Part shown: positions 34,901 to 43,284 of the stretch, piece by piece
Layout: each line of letters starts with the position of its first letter
How positions within the stretch are numbered: position 1 is the first letter of the stretch
Assembly: GCA_036346405.1 (NCBI GenBank)
Contig: CM070561.1
Coordinates: forward strand, 32,406,338-32,470,337
Length of the DNA stretch: 64,000 nucleotides
From: Phyllostachys edulis
Taxonomy: Eukaryota > Streptophyta > Magnoliopsida > Poales > Poaceae
Reading direction: 5' to 3'
Translations under genes and position numbers: made by a program
The notes under the pieces: model-generated
Seen by the model: the letters and a program-made list of their open reading frames with translations, nothing else
Told to the model about the DNA's origin: nothing
Databases searched by the model: none

Positions 34901-37333
34901 GAGCCGGCCATCATGGCGGGAGCAGAGAGGCGCGGAGCGACGTCTTGAGCGGCCGTGCTTGCGTATGGGAGAAAGAGTCGTCTTGACAGCGTCTGTATGC
35001 GCAATGTGCCAAGACCAAGTCTTGGATGGCCGAGAGCGAGAGGCGGCTGACGATGAAGGCGCCGGCGGAGGAGGCGGAGGAGCCGGAGGTTGAGGCGACG
35101 GGAACCACCGAGAGAGAGAGTGCGTGGGTGGGAAGGGGAGAGGTGAGGAGATAAGGCAGCCGAAGGGTGGCTTCGACTAGGAGATAGGAGAAAGAAGGAA
35201 TGAGAAAGAAGAGAAAAGGGGGGAAGAGGAGAAAGAAATTAGGGGTGCACAAATAAGTTTTATCCGTAAGATTAGACGATGCGGTCCCTAACTTAATAGT
35301 ATTTTGGGCCTTTGGGTCGTGAGGTAGTGCACAGTGAGAGGGTTTGTTAGGTGTCGGATTAGCGTAGAAGAAATGACGTCCGTGTGGATGTATGTATTGC
35401 TATAATGCACTGAGTCTGGTTGAATGCATGTTCAGGTGGAGGTTCTGGAACGGCGTCATCCGCATGTTACTCCGCTTCGCTTAGCTAACAGGCAAGCGCA
35501 TGGTAGAGCGATAGACTATAAGTGATATGACATATGTGATGTTTATATGATGATGCTTATGGTAATGGCAATAATGATGAAACGAGGTGAGCAATGAGGC
35601 TACCTTGTCAATGACGATGATAATGATGATGAACCATGTTAATAACAATGGACATATGCATTTGCATCATGGCAAGAATGCACGAGCCAGGTTGGTGAAA
35701 AAGTCATATAACTATTCCGGTGAGGTCGGTGAGAAAGATACATGACTAATCCAGAGTGCTCTAAATAAAGTCTTACATCTGTAGGGACTAGATAAAGTCC
35801 TACAATATAAGGACCCCATCCTAACGAAGATGGGGGGAAGAGTGTCATCGACGGGTGAACACTCCGCGATACCGGTATCAGCTGATGAGATGCATATGAG
35901 CATGAGCATAATGGTGCATTCGCATATATGGGCAATGCAATGAGCAAATGAATATGTAGAATAATGATGCATTGCACTAATGGAAAGTTAATGATGGAAA
36001 TAGTGATATGGTTATGTTTATGTTGGTGTGGCAGTGTTTATTGTTTGTATTATGTGCTTGATGAGTCTTCGGACTCACCCTTGTTTATTTTGGTGTTTAG
36101 GTAAACGACGAAGTTGACATGCATCGGGAAGGGAGAATAGTACATCCATGTCACATGTAGTTACTAATGCAAACCATCCTTCCTACCTAGATATTCCACT
36201 TTTGTTGTACTATGTCTAGTTGTTAAATTAGCTACGCAAAGTTTGTAATGAATAATGTGTAATTGTAGCATTCTGGGCCCAAGTGGCGGGTCGGAGTGTT
36301 ACATTCGGTATCAGCAATCACATTGCAAGTGCAATATTTCTGGCATATACATGCAAAATAGCTATCAGAATTAAGAAGACAATCCGTGATATACATATAT
36401 ATGATGGATCAGATGACAGCTAGCCCACTAAAACTTTAGAGCAGTTTCTATGCAAAACACTGCACTTTAGGTTGTTGCCTGTAACGTAAATGCATTGGCA
36501 ACTGCTACGACACTCAATCAAGGCAAAGATTCTCCTCTATTGGCAACATCAACTGTTCCAACCTAGCCTATTAACATAACAATTAAAATTGGTAATAGTA
36601 CTAGTGCACTTAAGATTCTTGCTAGTTCTTCTTATGGCCATTCAAGAAAGCACACCAAACAAAGCTTCAGAATTCCATACTGCAAGTGCGCCGAAAACCT
36701 TCATCAGGAAGGACCCAGCCGCCTGCAGCTTGTCAGGGTTCTTCCCGCTCATCACAAGCTCCCTATCTGCCTACACCAAGAAAACAACCAAGCACCCATG
36801 AGCCCCAAAACCACAGCTTTACACGCCCAGACCACCCACCCCGCTCACCTTCTCGGCGAGCAGCCTGATCTCGAGCGCTACCGTGTGCATCGCCTCCATC
36901 GCCCACGGCGTCTCCCAGTTCCGGAACTCCTGCAGGAACGCGCTGCAAACCAAAGCCACATCAAATCCTCCAAAACTCCAAGCAAATTGAACCAAATTGT
37001 TGGTAAAAAGTGTGGAGGGGGTGGTGGAACGAACTTGGCGGCCTTCTCGAAGGAGGAATAGGCGTCGGCAACGCAGCGGAGGGAGTGGGAGTGGATGGCG
37101 CGGAGGAGAGGGGGGAGGAGGTCGGAGAGGTGGGGGAAGCGGTCGGCGGCGAGGCGGGGGAAGTCCGGGAAGGCGGCAAGCGCGTCAGAGAGCAAGGTGG
37201 AGGCGGGCGCGGAGGGGATAGCGAGGAGGGAGGCGAGCGCGACGCCGTCGGACTGGGAGATGGCGTCGACCACGCGGGAGAGGTAGTCGGCGATGCGGCG
37301 GTGCGCCTCGCCCATGCTCAGGTACGCCGCCAT
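19977..37333 (-). CDS. EER5: PCI-domain protein, EER5/PCID2/Thp1 homologue (TREX-2 mRNA-export factor), 12 exons
   Basis: Exons on the minus strand: 37035-37333, 36849-36942, 36681-36770, 22592-22657, 22297-22386, 22136-22192, 21920-21981, 21748-21835, 20523-20599, 20374-20448, 20185-20290, 19977-20102. They sum to 1,230 bp, an open frame of 409 codons plus TAG, with GT/AG at every junction and matching phases. Arabidopsis EER5 is about the same length. Signature segments are the start [83 protein letters not shown] and the C-terminus [14 protein letters not shown]. The PCI domain is about residues 200-390. Family knowledge: Thp1/PCID2 proteins pair with Sac3 and DSS1-type partners in TREX-2 to couple transcription to nuclear mRNA export; EER5 was found through ethylene-response phenotypes. 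Exon 1 is very GC-rich, as in many grass genes. Intron 3 holds a 13.5-kb nested transposon, while the other introns are about 80 bp to 1.15 kb (intron 8 the longest). No premature stop seen, so it is probably functional. Confidence 0.93.
22112..22129. repeat. (GA)9 microsatellite
   Basis: Short GA run just outside the donor of exon 6 of the EER5-like gene, within the intron. Confidence 0.8.
22807..24274 (+). repeat. 5' LTR of the Tekay-type element, internally deleted
   Basis: Same ends as 34452-36303 but about 380 bp shorter. The piece corresponding to roughly 34980-35430 is missing around 23398-23404, where GAGCTGCG runs directly into CTTGTTCAGGTGGAGG. A small internal duplication (GCAATACCCACAGCAG) lies near 23086-23120. 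Confidence 0.88.
24277..24288 (+). other. Primer binding site, initiator-Met tRNA
   Basis: TGGTATCAGAGC, two bases after the 5' LTR end, is an exact match to the usual initiator-Met tRNA site. Confidence 0.92.
24516..25640 (+). pseudogene. Gag of the Tekay-type element
   Basis: Starts [20 protein letters not shown]. The capsid region includes [17 protein letters not shown] and [14 protein letters not shown] (to 24983), then FNDLIRFVP and [19 protein letters not shown] in another frame (24996-25277). A knuckle region at 25492-25610 reads [22 protein letters not shown]. In-frame stops near 24981 and 25276 separate the parts. Confidence 0.85.
25850..26228 (+). pseudogene. Aspartic protease of the Tekay-type element, split by the nested insertion
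   Basis: Reads [20 protein letters not shown] with an intact DSG, then [17 protein letters not shown], a typical Ty3/gypsy protease tail. The open frame runs until the nested LTR begins at 26230. The sequence resumes at 31357 (CTTTCAGGGGAATGC) after the insertion. Confidence 0.85.
26230..26532 (+). repeat. 5' LTR of the nested Reina-like element
   Basis: Matches 31051-31351 from GGATAGTTTCATTGG to TTCCTAACA. Its first bases (CTATTT) are altered relative to TGTTAC of the 3' copy. TATA-like TTTATAAGG near 26387. A primer-site-like TGGTATCGAGAC follows at 26536-26547. Confidence 0.9.
26563..28030 (+). pseudogene. Gag and protease of the nested Reina-like element
   Basis: ATG at 26563 ([12 protein letters not shown]). 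Gag motifs in later frames are [19 protein letters not shown] near 27103, then [20 protein letters not shown] and [19 protein letters not shown] (27340-27470). The knuckle [13 protein letters not shown] near 27727 has lost its final His and Cys. The protease reads [16 protein letters not shown] near 27928, with DTG intact. Several frame changes. Confidence 0.8.
28510..31045 (+). pseudogene. RT, integrase and chromodomain of the nested Reina-like element
   Basis: RT fragments are [20 protein letters not shown] (28525-28584), [12 protein letters not shown] (28657) and [12 protein letters not shown] near 28840. RNase H is very decayed. The integrase is open at 30023-30715 with [23 protein letters not shown] (Asp) and [13 protein letters not shown] (Glu). 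Then [12 protein letters not shown] and a chromodomain-like tail ([18 protein letters not shown]) occur in other frames. Inactive overall. Confidence 0.82.
31051..31351 (+). repeat. 3' LTR of the nested Reina-like element
   Basis: TGTTACGGATAG...TTCCTAACA, with TG/CA ends intact. Differs from the 5' copy by scattered substitutions and short indels. Confidence 0.9.
31357..32891 (+). pseudogene. RT and RNase H of the Tekay-type element
   Basis: The pol linker has [20 protein letters not shown] and [14 protein letters not shown] has [16 protein letters not shown], stop, then [37 protein letters not shown] and catalytic [11 protein letters not shown] (about 32046). RNase H at 32280-32891 has [36 protein letters not shown] and [19 protein letters not shown]. 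Stops near 31629, 31647, 31698, 31773 and 32253 disable it. Confidence 0.9.
33099..34360 (+). pseudogene. Integrase and chromodomain of the Tekay-type element
   Basis: A zinc region ([20 protein letters not shown], then [16 protein letters not shown]) leads to the core with [13 protein letters not shown] and [14 protein letters not shown]. The motif normally ending in the catalytic Glu reads [16 protein letters not shown], so that position is Asp here. The open parts end at a TAG near 33675. A chromodomain lies in the last frame, 33953-34360 ([32 protein letters not shown]). Confidence 0.88.
34452..36303 (+). repeat. 3' LTR of the Tekay-type element, longer copy
   Basis: TGTAATGCCGATG...GTGTTACA, 1,852 bp. 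It aligns with the 5' LTR at both ends but has extra sequence (about 34980-35430) absent there. Immediately outside lies TTCGGTATCAG, which looks like a primer-binding-site remnant (see findings). Confidence 0.88.
36304..36680. other. Remaining intron 3 of the EER5-like gene, exon-3 side
   Basis: Continues from the LTR junction to the exon 3 donor (GTATGG on the minus strand). No other gene or element recognised. Confidence 0.6.
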
Positions 37334-39034
37334 CTCCGGCGCGGCGGCGGCGAGAGTGTTGTGATTTGGAGGTCGGCGGCGGACCAGACCGGAAGAAACC
37401 GGTATGGGTTCGATCCGATGGAGTAGTTGCGATTTTCTGAAGGGCGGTAACGATTGCCAATCTTCACCGTCCAGTGAGAAATCGATGCTCGAGATTATGG
37501 GACTGTTTGCGTTAGCATTAGGCGGCTTAAATAAATGGCAACATATCTAGTGCTAATAGCTAATTGGATAGTTAAGTGCTAATGTGCTTAGGGCCGTCCA
37601 ATCTAGCGTGTGCGGCTTGGATCAAGGCTGGTTGGAGGTCCCCGACTCACTTATGCAGTTTTATGCTTACCCTCTCGCGCGACTGACTGTTTTCAAGAAA
37701 AACAACATCTTCGGTCTCCCTCGATCTCTCTCTTTTCTCTGGACATCGCCACACATCCCTCTCACGACCTCTGCATTTGACACCATGTTGGCCACAACCT
37801 ATCCCTGGCCTGACCTTGCCACGCATGCCTCTACCGCCTCGTCGTCGCACGAAGCCACCGTCGCTCCCTCCACCTCGTTTTGCCCCTTCTTCACGCTAAG
37901 GAAGGGTTAGGGTTAGGGATTCATCGACATCACCCACGATTCCCCACAACCTTCCTCTCTCCTCCTCCTCCGTTGGTTCTACCACTGCCTCCATGCCAAG
38001 AAACCATGTTGCTGCCTCACCTATATATGGCCCAATCAGGTATATCGATGCCGACCTCATGCAAGTGCCCTCATGTTTTTGAACATGTTATGTTCAATGT
38101 GTAGTGCTAAATTGTTTTTTTATTTGTCCAATTTGGTCCAGGAGTATTTCAGTTGCGGATTTGTCTCGTATGTAGAAGATGGTGACAACCGAAAAGTTGA
38201 TCGGAAGGAAGTGCATAAGCCCAAAATGAATTGTGTAACTATGAATGCATTATGTAAATGAGAATGGATGTATGTAATTGAGGATGGAAGTATGTAAGTG
38301 TGTTTCTTGCACCATTGTGAGCAACCAGCATGCACAAACAAACAACAGAGTAAGGAAAATAGTTCTAGATTTTATTCAGATCTATAAACTCTTGTCTTTG
38401 TTTGGCATTCAAGCAGACAGTGGCGGCAGCAATCAGCATTTCATCAATCTGAGACAAGTGCACCAAAACATTTTCATTCACACTACACACAATTCTGAGT
38501 TGTAACCATTTTAATTCTGGGTTGTAACCGTTTTAATTCTGAGTTGTGAATGTGAGTTACTTCAGGAATTGACTTGTGAAATTGTATAGTTCTGATTGTG
38601 TGAAACTTTGAGTTGCTTCAGTTTTTTACAATTTATGAAATGTGAAATTGTATGCTTCCCAGGTGATGGTTGAGTGACAACATTGTGCGTGGTCATTGAA
38701 GTTTGGGGACAGAAAAACTGTGAGTTTATTCATGTCAGTTTATGTGAATAGCTAGCATTACTACAACATCAGGGGTGGCAAATTTGCTACAACATCAAGA
38801 TTCTACGTCGAAGAGTCAATCAATTGTAACAAGACCTTCCAATCCTCAAATTTTAATTTTAGTATATGTGAAAGACTTTGGTACTGTTTTTTTCTCCTAA
38901 AAAGCGACAATATCTTATAGAAGTACTGCTACCCTGGGCGTCGATTTTGATAGAAGTAGCGAAAGAAAATTGAACAAAACTCTATTTCATACAAGTACTT
39001 GAAACAATATAACAAAACATAAGCATAAAAGTTG
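37334..39034. other. 5' UTR, promoter and upstream flank of the EER5-like gene
   Basis: The first 150 bases upstream of the ATG (37334-37490) are moderately GC-rich; I see no clear TATA box on the minus strand, so the start site is not fixed. The region 37510-37600 (AGTGCTAAT repeated directly) resembles the edge of an old MITE but has no clean ends. Open frames at 37584-37910 and 38278-38505 have no recognised motif. Confidence 0.4.
38488..38560. repeat. 24-bp tandem repeat, about 2.5 copies
   Basis: AATTCTG(A/G)GTTGTAACC(A/G)TTTT recurs at about 38490, 38514 and 38538, the last copy diverging after GTTGTGA. Confidence 0.8.
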
Positions 39035-39042
39035 TGTGATCG

Positions 39043-40006
39043 TAGGGCTGACTATCGAGCCTACTCAGCTCGGATCGTGCAAGCTCACGAGCAAAGGGCT
39101 TGTTTGGATTGAGACCTGGGCTCTATGCCTGAAAAAAAACTGGTGCCTGGAGGTAGCCTGAAAAGTAGATAATTTTTGCCTGGCCAGGCAAGCCTGGGGA
39201 TGTGGTGTTTGGTTGAAGACCTGGGCCTGGAGAAAATATAAAGTTAAAAAATAATGTCTTGAGATGGTTTAGAAATAAATAGCATGAAAATGGTTCATTA
39301 ACTAACTTCTAATCTGAATTAGCCAGCATAAACACAAGTCTCACGCCAGCCTGGGAGCCAGGCACAAGAAAACAACGCCTGGGCCTGGCTTGGAGGCTTG
39401 CCAGGCATAAAATCTCTAGCCTCCAACCAAGCAAGCTTTCGGCAGCACCCAGGGATGGTTCTCGGTCAGGCACATCCAGCCAAGGTCCTATCCAAACACG
39501 CTCAAAGTAACTCGGCTCGGCTCGTTAAGCTAACGACCTGAAAAGTCAACTCAGCTCGACTTGATAAAAACTCGAGCTGCTCGTGAGCAGTTCACGAGCC
39601 ATATGAGCCAAGACGAGCTAAGTGAAGCATCAACAAGATGGCACTATTGGCACACATGCAAGCAACGGGAGGACGGTAGAAATGAATATGTAGCTAATTA
39701 TATAGCATACAAGTAAAATATAGGCGATTAGGCATGAGCCGATTAGCAATCCTAACAATTTCTAGTCCAAGCACATGCTAACATAGTTACATGGAATTAA
39801 AAGTCTTCCACATCAAAAGTCATCACCTGCACAACTGCTTAATAGTCCAACTACAACCGCTAAAATAGTTAACAATACGAGCTCATAATAAGTTGACGAA
39901 CGGCTCACGAGCCAGCTCGGCTCGGCTTGTTATGAAGGAAGCTCAGCTCGAGCCATAATTTTACGAGCTGGGCTCGAGCAGCGCGCGAGCTTTTTCTGCA
40001 GCCCTA
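39043..40006. mobile_element. Non-autonomous hAT-type element, 964 bp
   Basis: Ends are TAGGGCTG and CAGCCCTA. The 8-bp flanks TGTGATCG (39035-39042) and CGTGATCA (40007-40014) match at 6 of 8 positions, as an aged hAT duplication would. Both subterminal regions are dense in GAGC/GCTC words (CTCGGCTCGGCTCG, CTCGTGAGCAGTTCACGAG), the pattern seen in hAT elements. No transposase is encoded. A MITE is nested within it. Confidence 0.78.
39096..39503. mobile_element. MITE nested in the hAT element, 408 bp
   Basis: Left end GGGCTTGTTTGGAT and right end ATCCAAACACGCTC are imperfect inverted repeats, with AAA flanking on both sides (39093-39095 and 39504-39506). The left end is the same 14 bases as the MITE at 6624-6742. 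The interior carries repeated CCTGGGC/GCCTGG words. Confidence 0.75.
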
Positions 40007-40257
40007 CGTGATCATATCAAACATGATAACTACGATCAAAAGCAACTACACGATAAAATACCTCGAGGCAGACACACAAAGCATAGAAGTTCTATGGTCA
40101 TGTGATCATATCAAACATGATAACTACGATCAAAAGCAAATGTACGATAACATACCTCGAGGCAGACACACAAAGCATAAAAGTTTTGTGGTCATATCAA
40201 ACATGACAGCTACGATCATAAACAATTGAAGGGTAACATACTCCGAGGTAGACATAG
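40007..40257. repeat. Tandem repeat, 86-94 bp unit, three copies, truncated by an LTR
   Basis: Units start near 40011 (ATCATATCAAACATGATAAC), 40105 and 40191. Shared blocks are ACTACGATCAAAAGCAA and CCTCGAGGCAGACACAC. Part of a further unit (AAGCATAAAAGTTGTGTGATC) lies at 39021-39041 on the other side of the hAT element, so the hAT inserted into the array. The third unit is cut by the LTR at 40258. Confidence 0.85.
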
Positions 40258-41036
40258 TGTGGATGTCATGGGGATATGCCTGAGATCTTAGGATGATGTT
40301 ACAATTGGCAATGGCGTTGAAGGTTTGTCGAATCACGCATTTTCGGCAAAGTTCTTTGTGTTGTCAGGCAGGTGGCGGTCTAACCGGCCAGAGTGGCGGT
40401 CAGACCGGCATTCGAAAATCGGTCAGACCGGCCACAAGGTGATTTTGAGTTTTGGAGCTAGGCTAAAAATAGAGGGTGTAGGCAAGAAAGGGGATTCTCC
40501 TACACTTGGTTTCATAATTTTTGGAGCTTCTAGGCAAAAGTTCTATTGGTTTGAAAATTCCAGTAAGTTTCGGATTTCCAAGGAGGAAATTTGGCTAAGT
40601 CTCAAGGCGGTCGACCGCCATCAGCAGTGTGATCGACCGCCAGGCGGGCGGTCAGACAAGCTAAAGTGGCGGTCTGATCGGTTTTCACTTGTCTCATCGG
40701 CCAACTAGTGGCGATGATTGCTTGGTTAGGTCAAGTTCATGGGTTTCATGGCATATGTGTTGCATGATGCATGTTTTGACTAACGTGGGTCAAGTTGTGA
40801 AGAACTTGTTCTCGGATTTGATTTCTTTGTCTATTGATGTGCAGGTTGCTTGGAGGTCAATGACGGTCAACGGCGAGGATGATCGAGACTAAGCTTGGAG
40901 AGCTGAGGTCTAGAACGATCGGGGATACCGGGTGAGGCCAATGGAGTCAAGCATGGTGCAAAAAGGGACAAAGGTGACCGAAAGGGCAGTTCGGTGCGAC
41001 GGGTTGGATCAAGCGGCGCGGGGATCGATGCAAGTG
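40258..41036 (+). repeat. Copia (Sirevirus-type, family X) LTR, 5' part only
   Basis: TGTGGATGTCATGGGGATATGCC start. Matches the LTR at 62949 over its length, including the GGCGGTCAGACCGG palindromes (40371-40690). It stops matching at about 41036, where a normal copy would continue with CCA(A/T)GGTGGT. Confidence 0.82.
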
Positions 41037-41046
41037 TGTGGATATC

Positions 41047-42960
41047 TGTAGGACCGGAATAGGCGACTAGAGGGGGGTGAATAGGAGCACCGAATCTTTT
41101 TTGCTAAGATAAAGGATTCAACTCGCAAATCGCAAATCACTCCAATAGCTATGAGAGCTATGAAGATGAAAGCTTAAGCACAGTGGAAGACTTGTAAAGA
41201 ATCCACTCCTAAACCCTCAAAGCACAACAAAAACTCCTCAAGAAATCACGAAAAATCGGGGACAAAGGTACTACCATCATAAGTGCGGTACTACCTCATC
41301 ATGGTACTACCACGAGCAAATGTCGGTACTACCTCGGAAAAAGTGCGGTACTACCTTTTATCCCGACGATGAATGTAATACGACTGGCGAAATCGAAAAT
41401 CGGCGTAACTTTTAAACCGTAAGGCCAAACTCCACCAAATTTGTAACACACCTTCCTAAGGATATTAGGAACCTATTCCAAGTGGCGATCGTCCAGATCT
41501 CGTCAAAGTTTTGATCTTTTTCAGTTTTACCTAAAAAGGGCAAAGAACCGAAACAAAACGAAAAACTTGATCCAACTCTTGCTCGTGGGAGATTGATGAT
41601 CTAGGTGACCTTAGATACGTTCCCACATGTCACAAAGAAGGAGTAAGAGTGCACAAGAACAACCAAAACCATAGGATCAACAAAATCTCCAAAACATCAA
41701 AGTAAGGTGCAAGAACAAGAAAAAGAACGAAGAGAGCTCATCTCAAAGAACTTGCAAGGATTGATTGATGATTGAAGATTCATGGTTACAAATGCACTCC
41801 ATCCTTGAGGGCACAACTCATTACATGAGCATACAAGGCATTAATCCTAAACCCTAGCTCTCATCTTCCTTTTCTAAACCCTAAGACCAAATAGGGTTTT
41901 CTCGATGGACTCACCACAGGCTGCCAGAACAAAGACACAAGGCTTATATAGTGGAGGCTAGGAATCTAGGAATATTCCATTAGAGCACCCATTAATCCCT
42001 AACACACAATGGGTTAACACACGCACGCATCTCAAAGCGTTGTCTTCATCTTCGATTGACCTAAACCGCTTCTCCAAGCGCAGGCCAGCCATGGTTTAGC
42101 CAACAAGCCACAAAGGCGATGTTGGTGAAATTTCCAAAATACCCTTCTCGATCCTTCTCCATAGACCGAGTCCAAACCATCGAAGCAATCGCTTTGCTTC
42201 CGCCACGTGTAGGTTGATCAACGGCTCTCATCATGTCGGCAAGTCTCTCCGTCCGAATCCCATCGAACCTCCAAGGCACTTGCACCGACTCATGCCGCTT
42301 GATCCAACCAACGCATCGAATCGCTGGGTTCGATCCACCTCGTCCGATACATGCCATGCTTGAGTCACCGACCTCACCCATCCATGATCGTTCGGACCTC
42401 GCTCTCCAAGCTTAGTCCCGATCCTCCTCGTTGACCGTCGTTGACCTGCAAGCCACCTACACAGCAATAGGCCGAGAAATTGTCTCCGGGAACAAGTTCT
42501 TCACAACTTGACCCACGTTAGCTCAAACACATGCAATATGCAACACATACACAAAGATAAACATGGATATGACCTAACCCAAAATTAATTCTTCAATTGA
42601 AACAACATTCAGCTCAATTCACATCACAAGCGGTATTATATCACCACGATCCACCGATATTACATAACGCGGTCATACTGTTTCCTAACAATGCAGTACT
42701 ACACCACTCGAGAATTCCCAAAATCTCCAAAACCACTCCTCTGGAATTTGCATACCGCAAAACAACGGTCATACTGAAAGTGCGGTATTACCGCAAACAA
42801 GATGCGATCATACCGCTCCACAGGAAATCCAAGACCATTTTGCACTCGCTACGGTTTTTCCATACCGCTTAACAACAAACGGTCGTTCATAGATATTACT
42901 GCGGCTTAACACGCCGGTACTTCACCGATTATCCCGACAGATTCTTTGAAACTTTCAAAC
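41047..42960 (-). repeat. Family-X-related copia LTR in inverted orientation, lacking its 5' end
   Basis: Begins TGTAGGACCGGAATAGGCG, the reverse complement of the family-X LTR 3' end. On the minus strand it then follows the order of the LTR at 44796-46600, including TATA at about 41945 and the block with GCTAACGTGGGTCAAGTTG at about 42510-42530. About 80 bases of its 5' end are missing at the 42960 junction. It belongs to a subfamily whose short palindromes read GCGGTA(A/T)TACCGC-like instead of GCGGTCAGACCGC. Confidence 0.8.
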
Positions 42961-42967
42961 CAACCAA

Positions 42968-43284
42968 GAGTTGCTCTCGTGTTCTCTGGATCTTATCTAC
43001 TCTGCGGGACTATGGGTTGTCTTTGGGTAGTGTTCCTCTTTTCTATGACAACACTTCGCCATTAACATTGCCAAAAACCCGATTGCAACATTCTAGGACT
43101 AAGCACATTGATGTTAGATATCATTTCCTTAGAGACCATGTTGAGAAGGGTGATGTTGTGCTTCACTTTGTAGAGTCCGAGCAAAGAAGTTGCGGATATT
43201 TTCACTAAAGCTCTTGATTCTTCTCGTTTTGCTTCTTTCTATGGGAGAGTTGGGGTTGTTAGTCCTCTTGGCCTATTTTGAGGG
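42968..43284 (+). pseudogene. Copia RNase H C-terminal fragment (element B)
   Basis: Reads SCSRVLWILSTLRDYGLSLG, VPLFYDNTSPLTLPK, HSRTKHIDVRYHFLRDHVEK and, after a frameshift near 43185, ADIFTKALDSSRFASF. This is the end of a Ty1/copia pol. Everything upstream has been replaced by the inverted LTR. Confidence 0.88.

Larger units (their letters stand above)
22807..36303 (+). mobile_element. Tekay/Del-type chromovirus inserted in intron 3 of the EER5-like gene
   Basis: LTR-like direct repeats at 22807-24274 and 34452-36303 (TGTAATGCC...GTGTTACA) flank gag, protease, RT, RNase H, integrase and chromodomain on the plus strand, opposite to the host gene. A nested element at 26230-31351 splits it between protease and RT; without that it is about 8.4 kb. 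The C-terminal module ([13 protein letters not shown]...VKVLW...[15 protein letters not shown]) is the Tekay/Del chromodomain. Numerous stops make it inactive. No clean TSD is visible (TTCAA on the left, TTCGG on the right). Confidence 0.9.

Noticed and set aside
36997..37426. Gly/Glu/Arg-rich plus-strand frames of 74-138 codons
   Set aside because: They are antisense shadows of exon 1 of the EER5-like gene, whose minus-strand frame is conserved and continues through 12 spliced exons.
37505..37605. Possible MITE upstream of the EER5-like gene (AGTGCTAATAGCTAATTGG region)
   Set aside because: It has an internal repeat and resembles grass MITE interiors, but the ends do not pair well and no target duplication was found.
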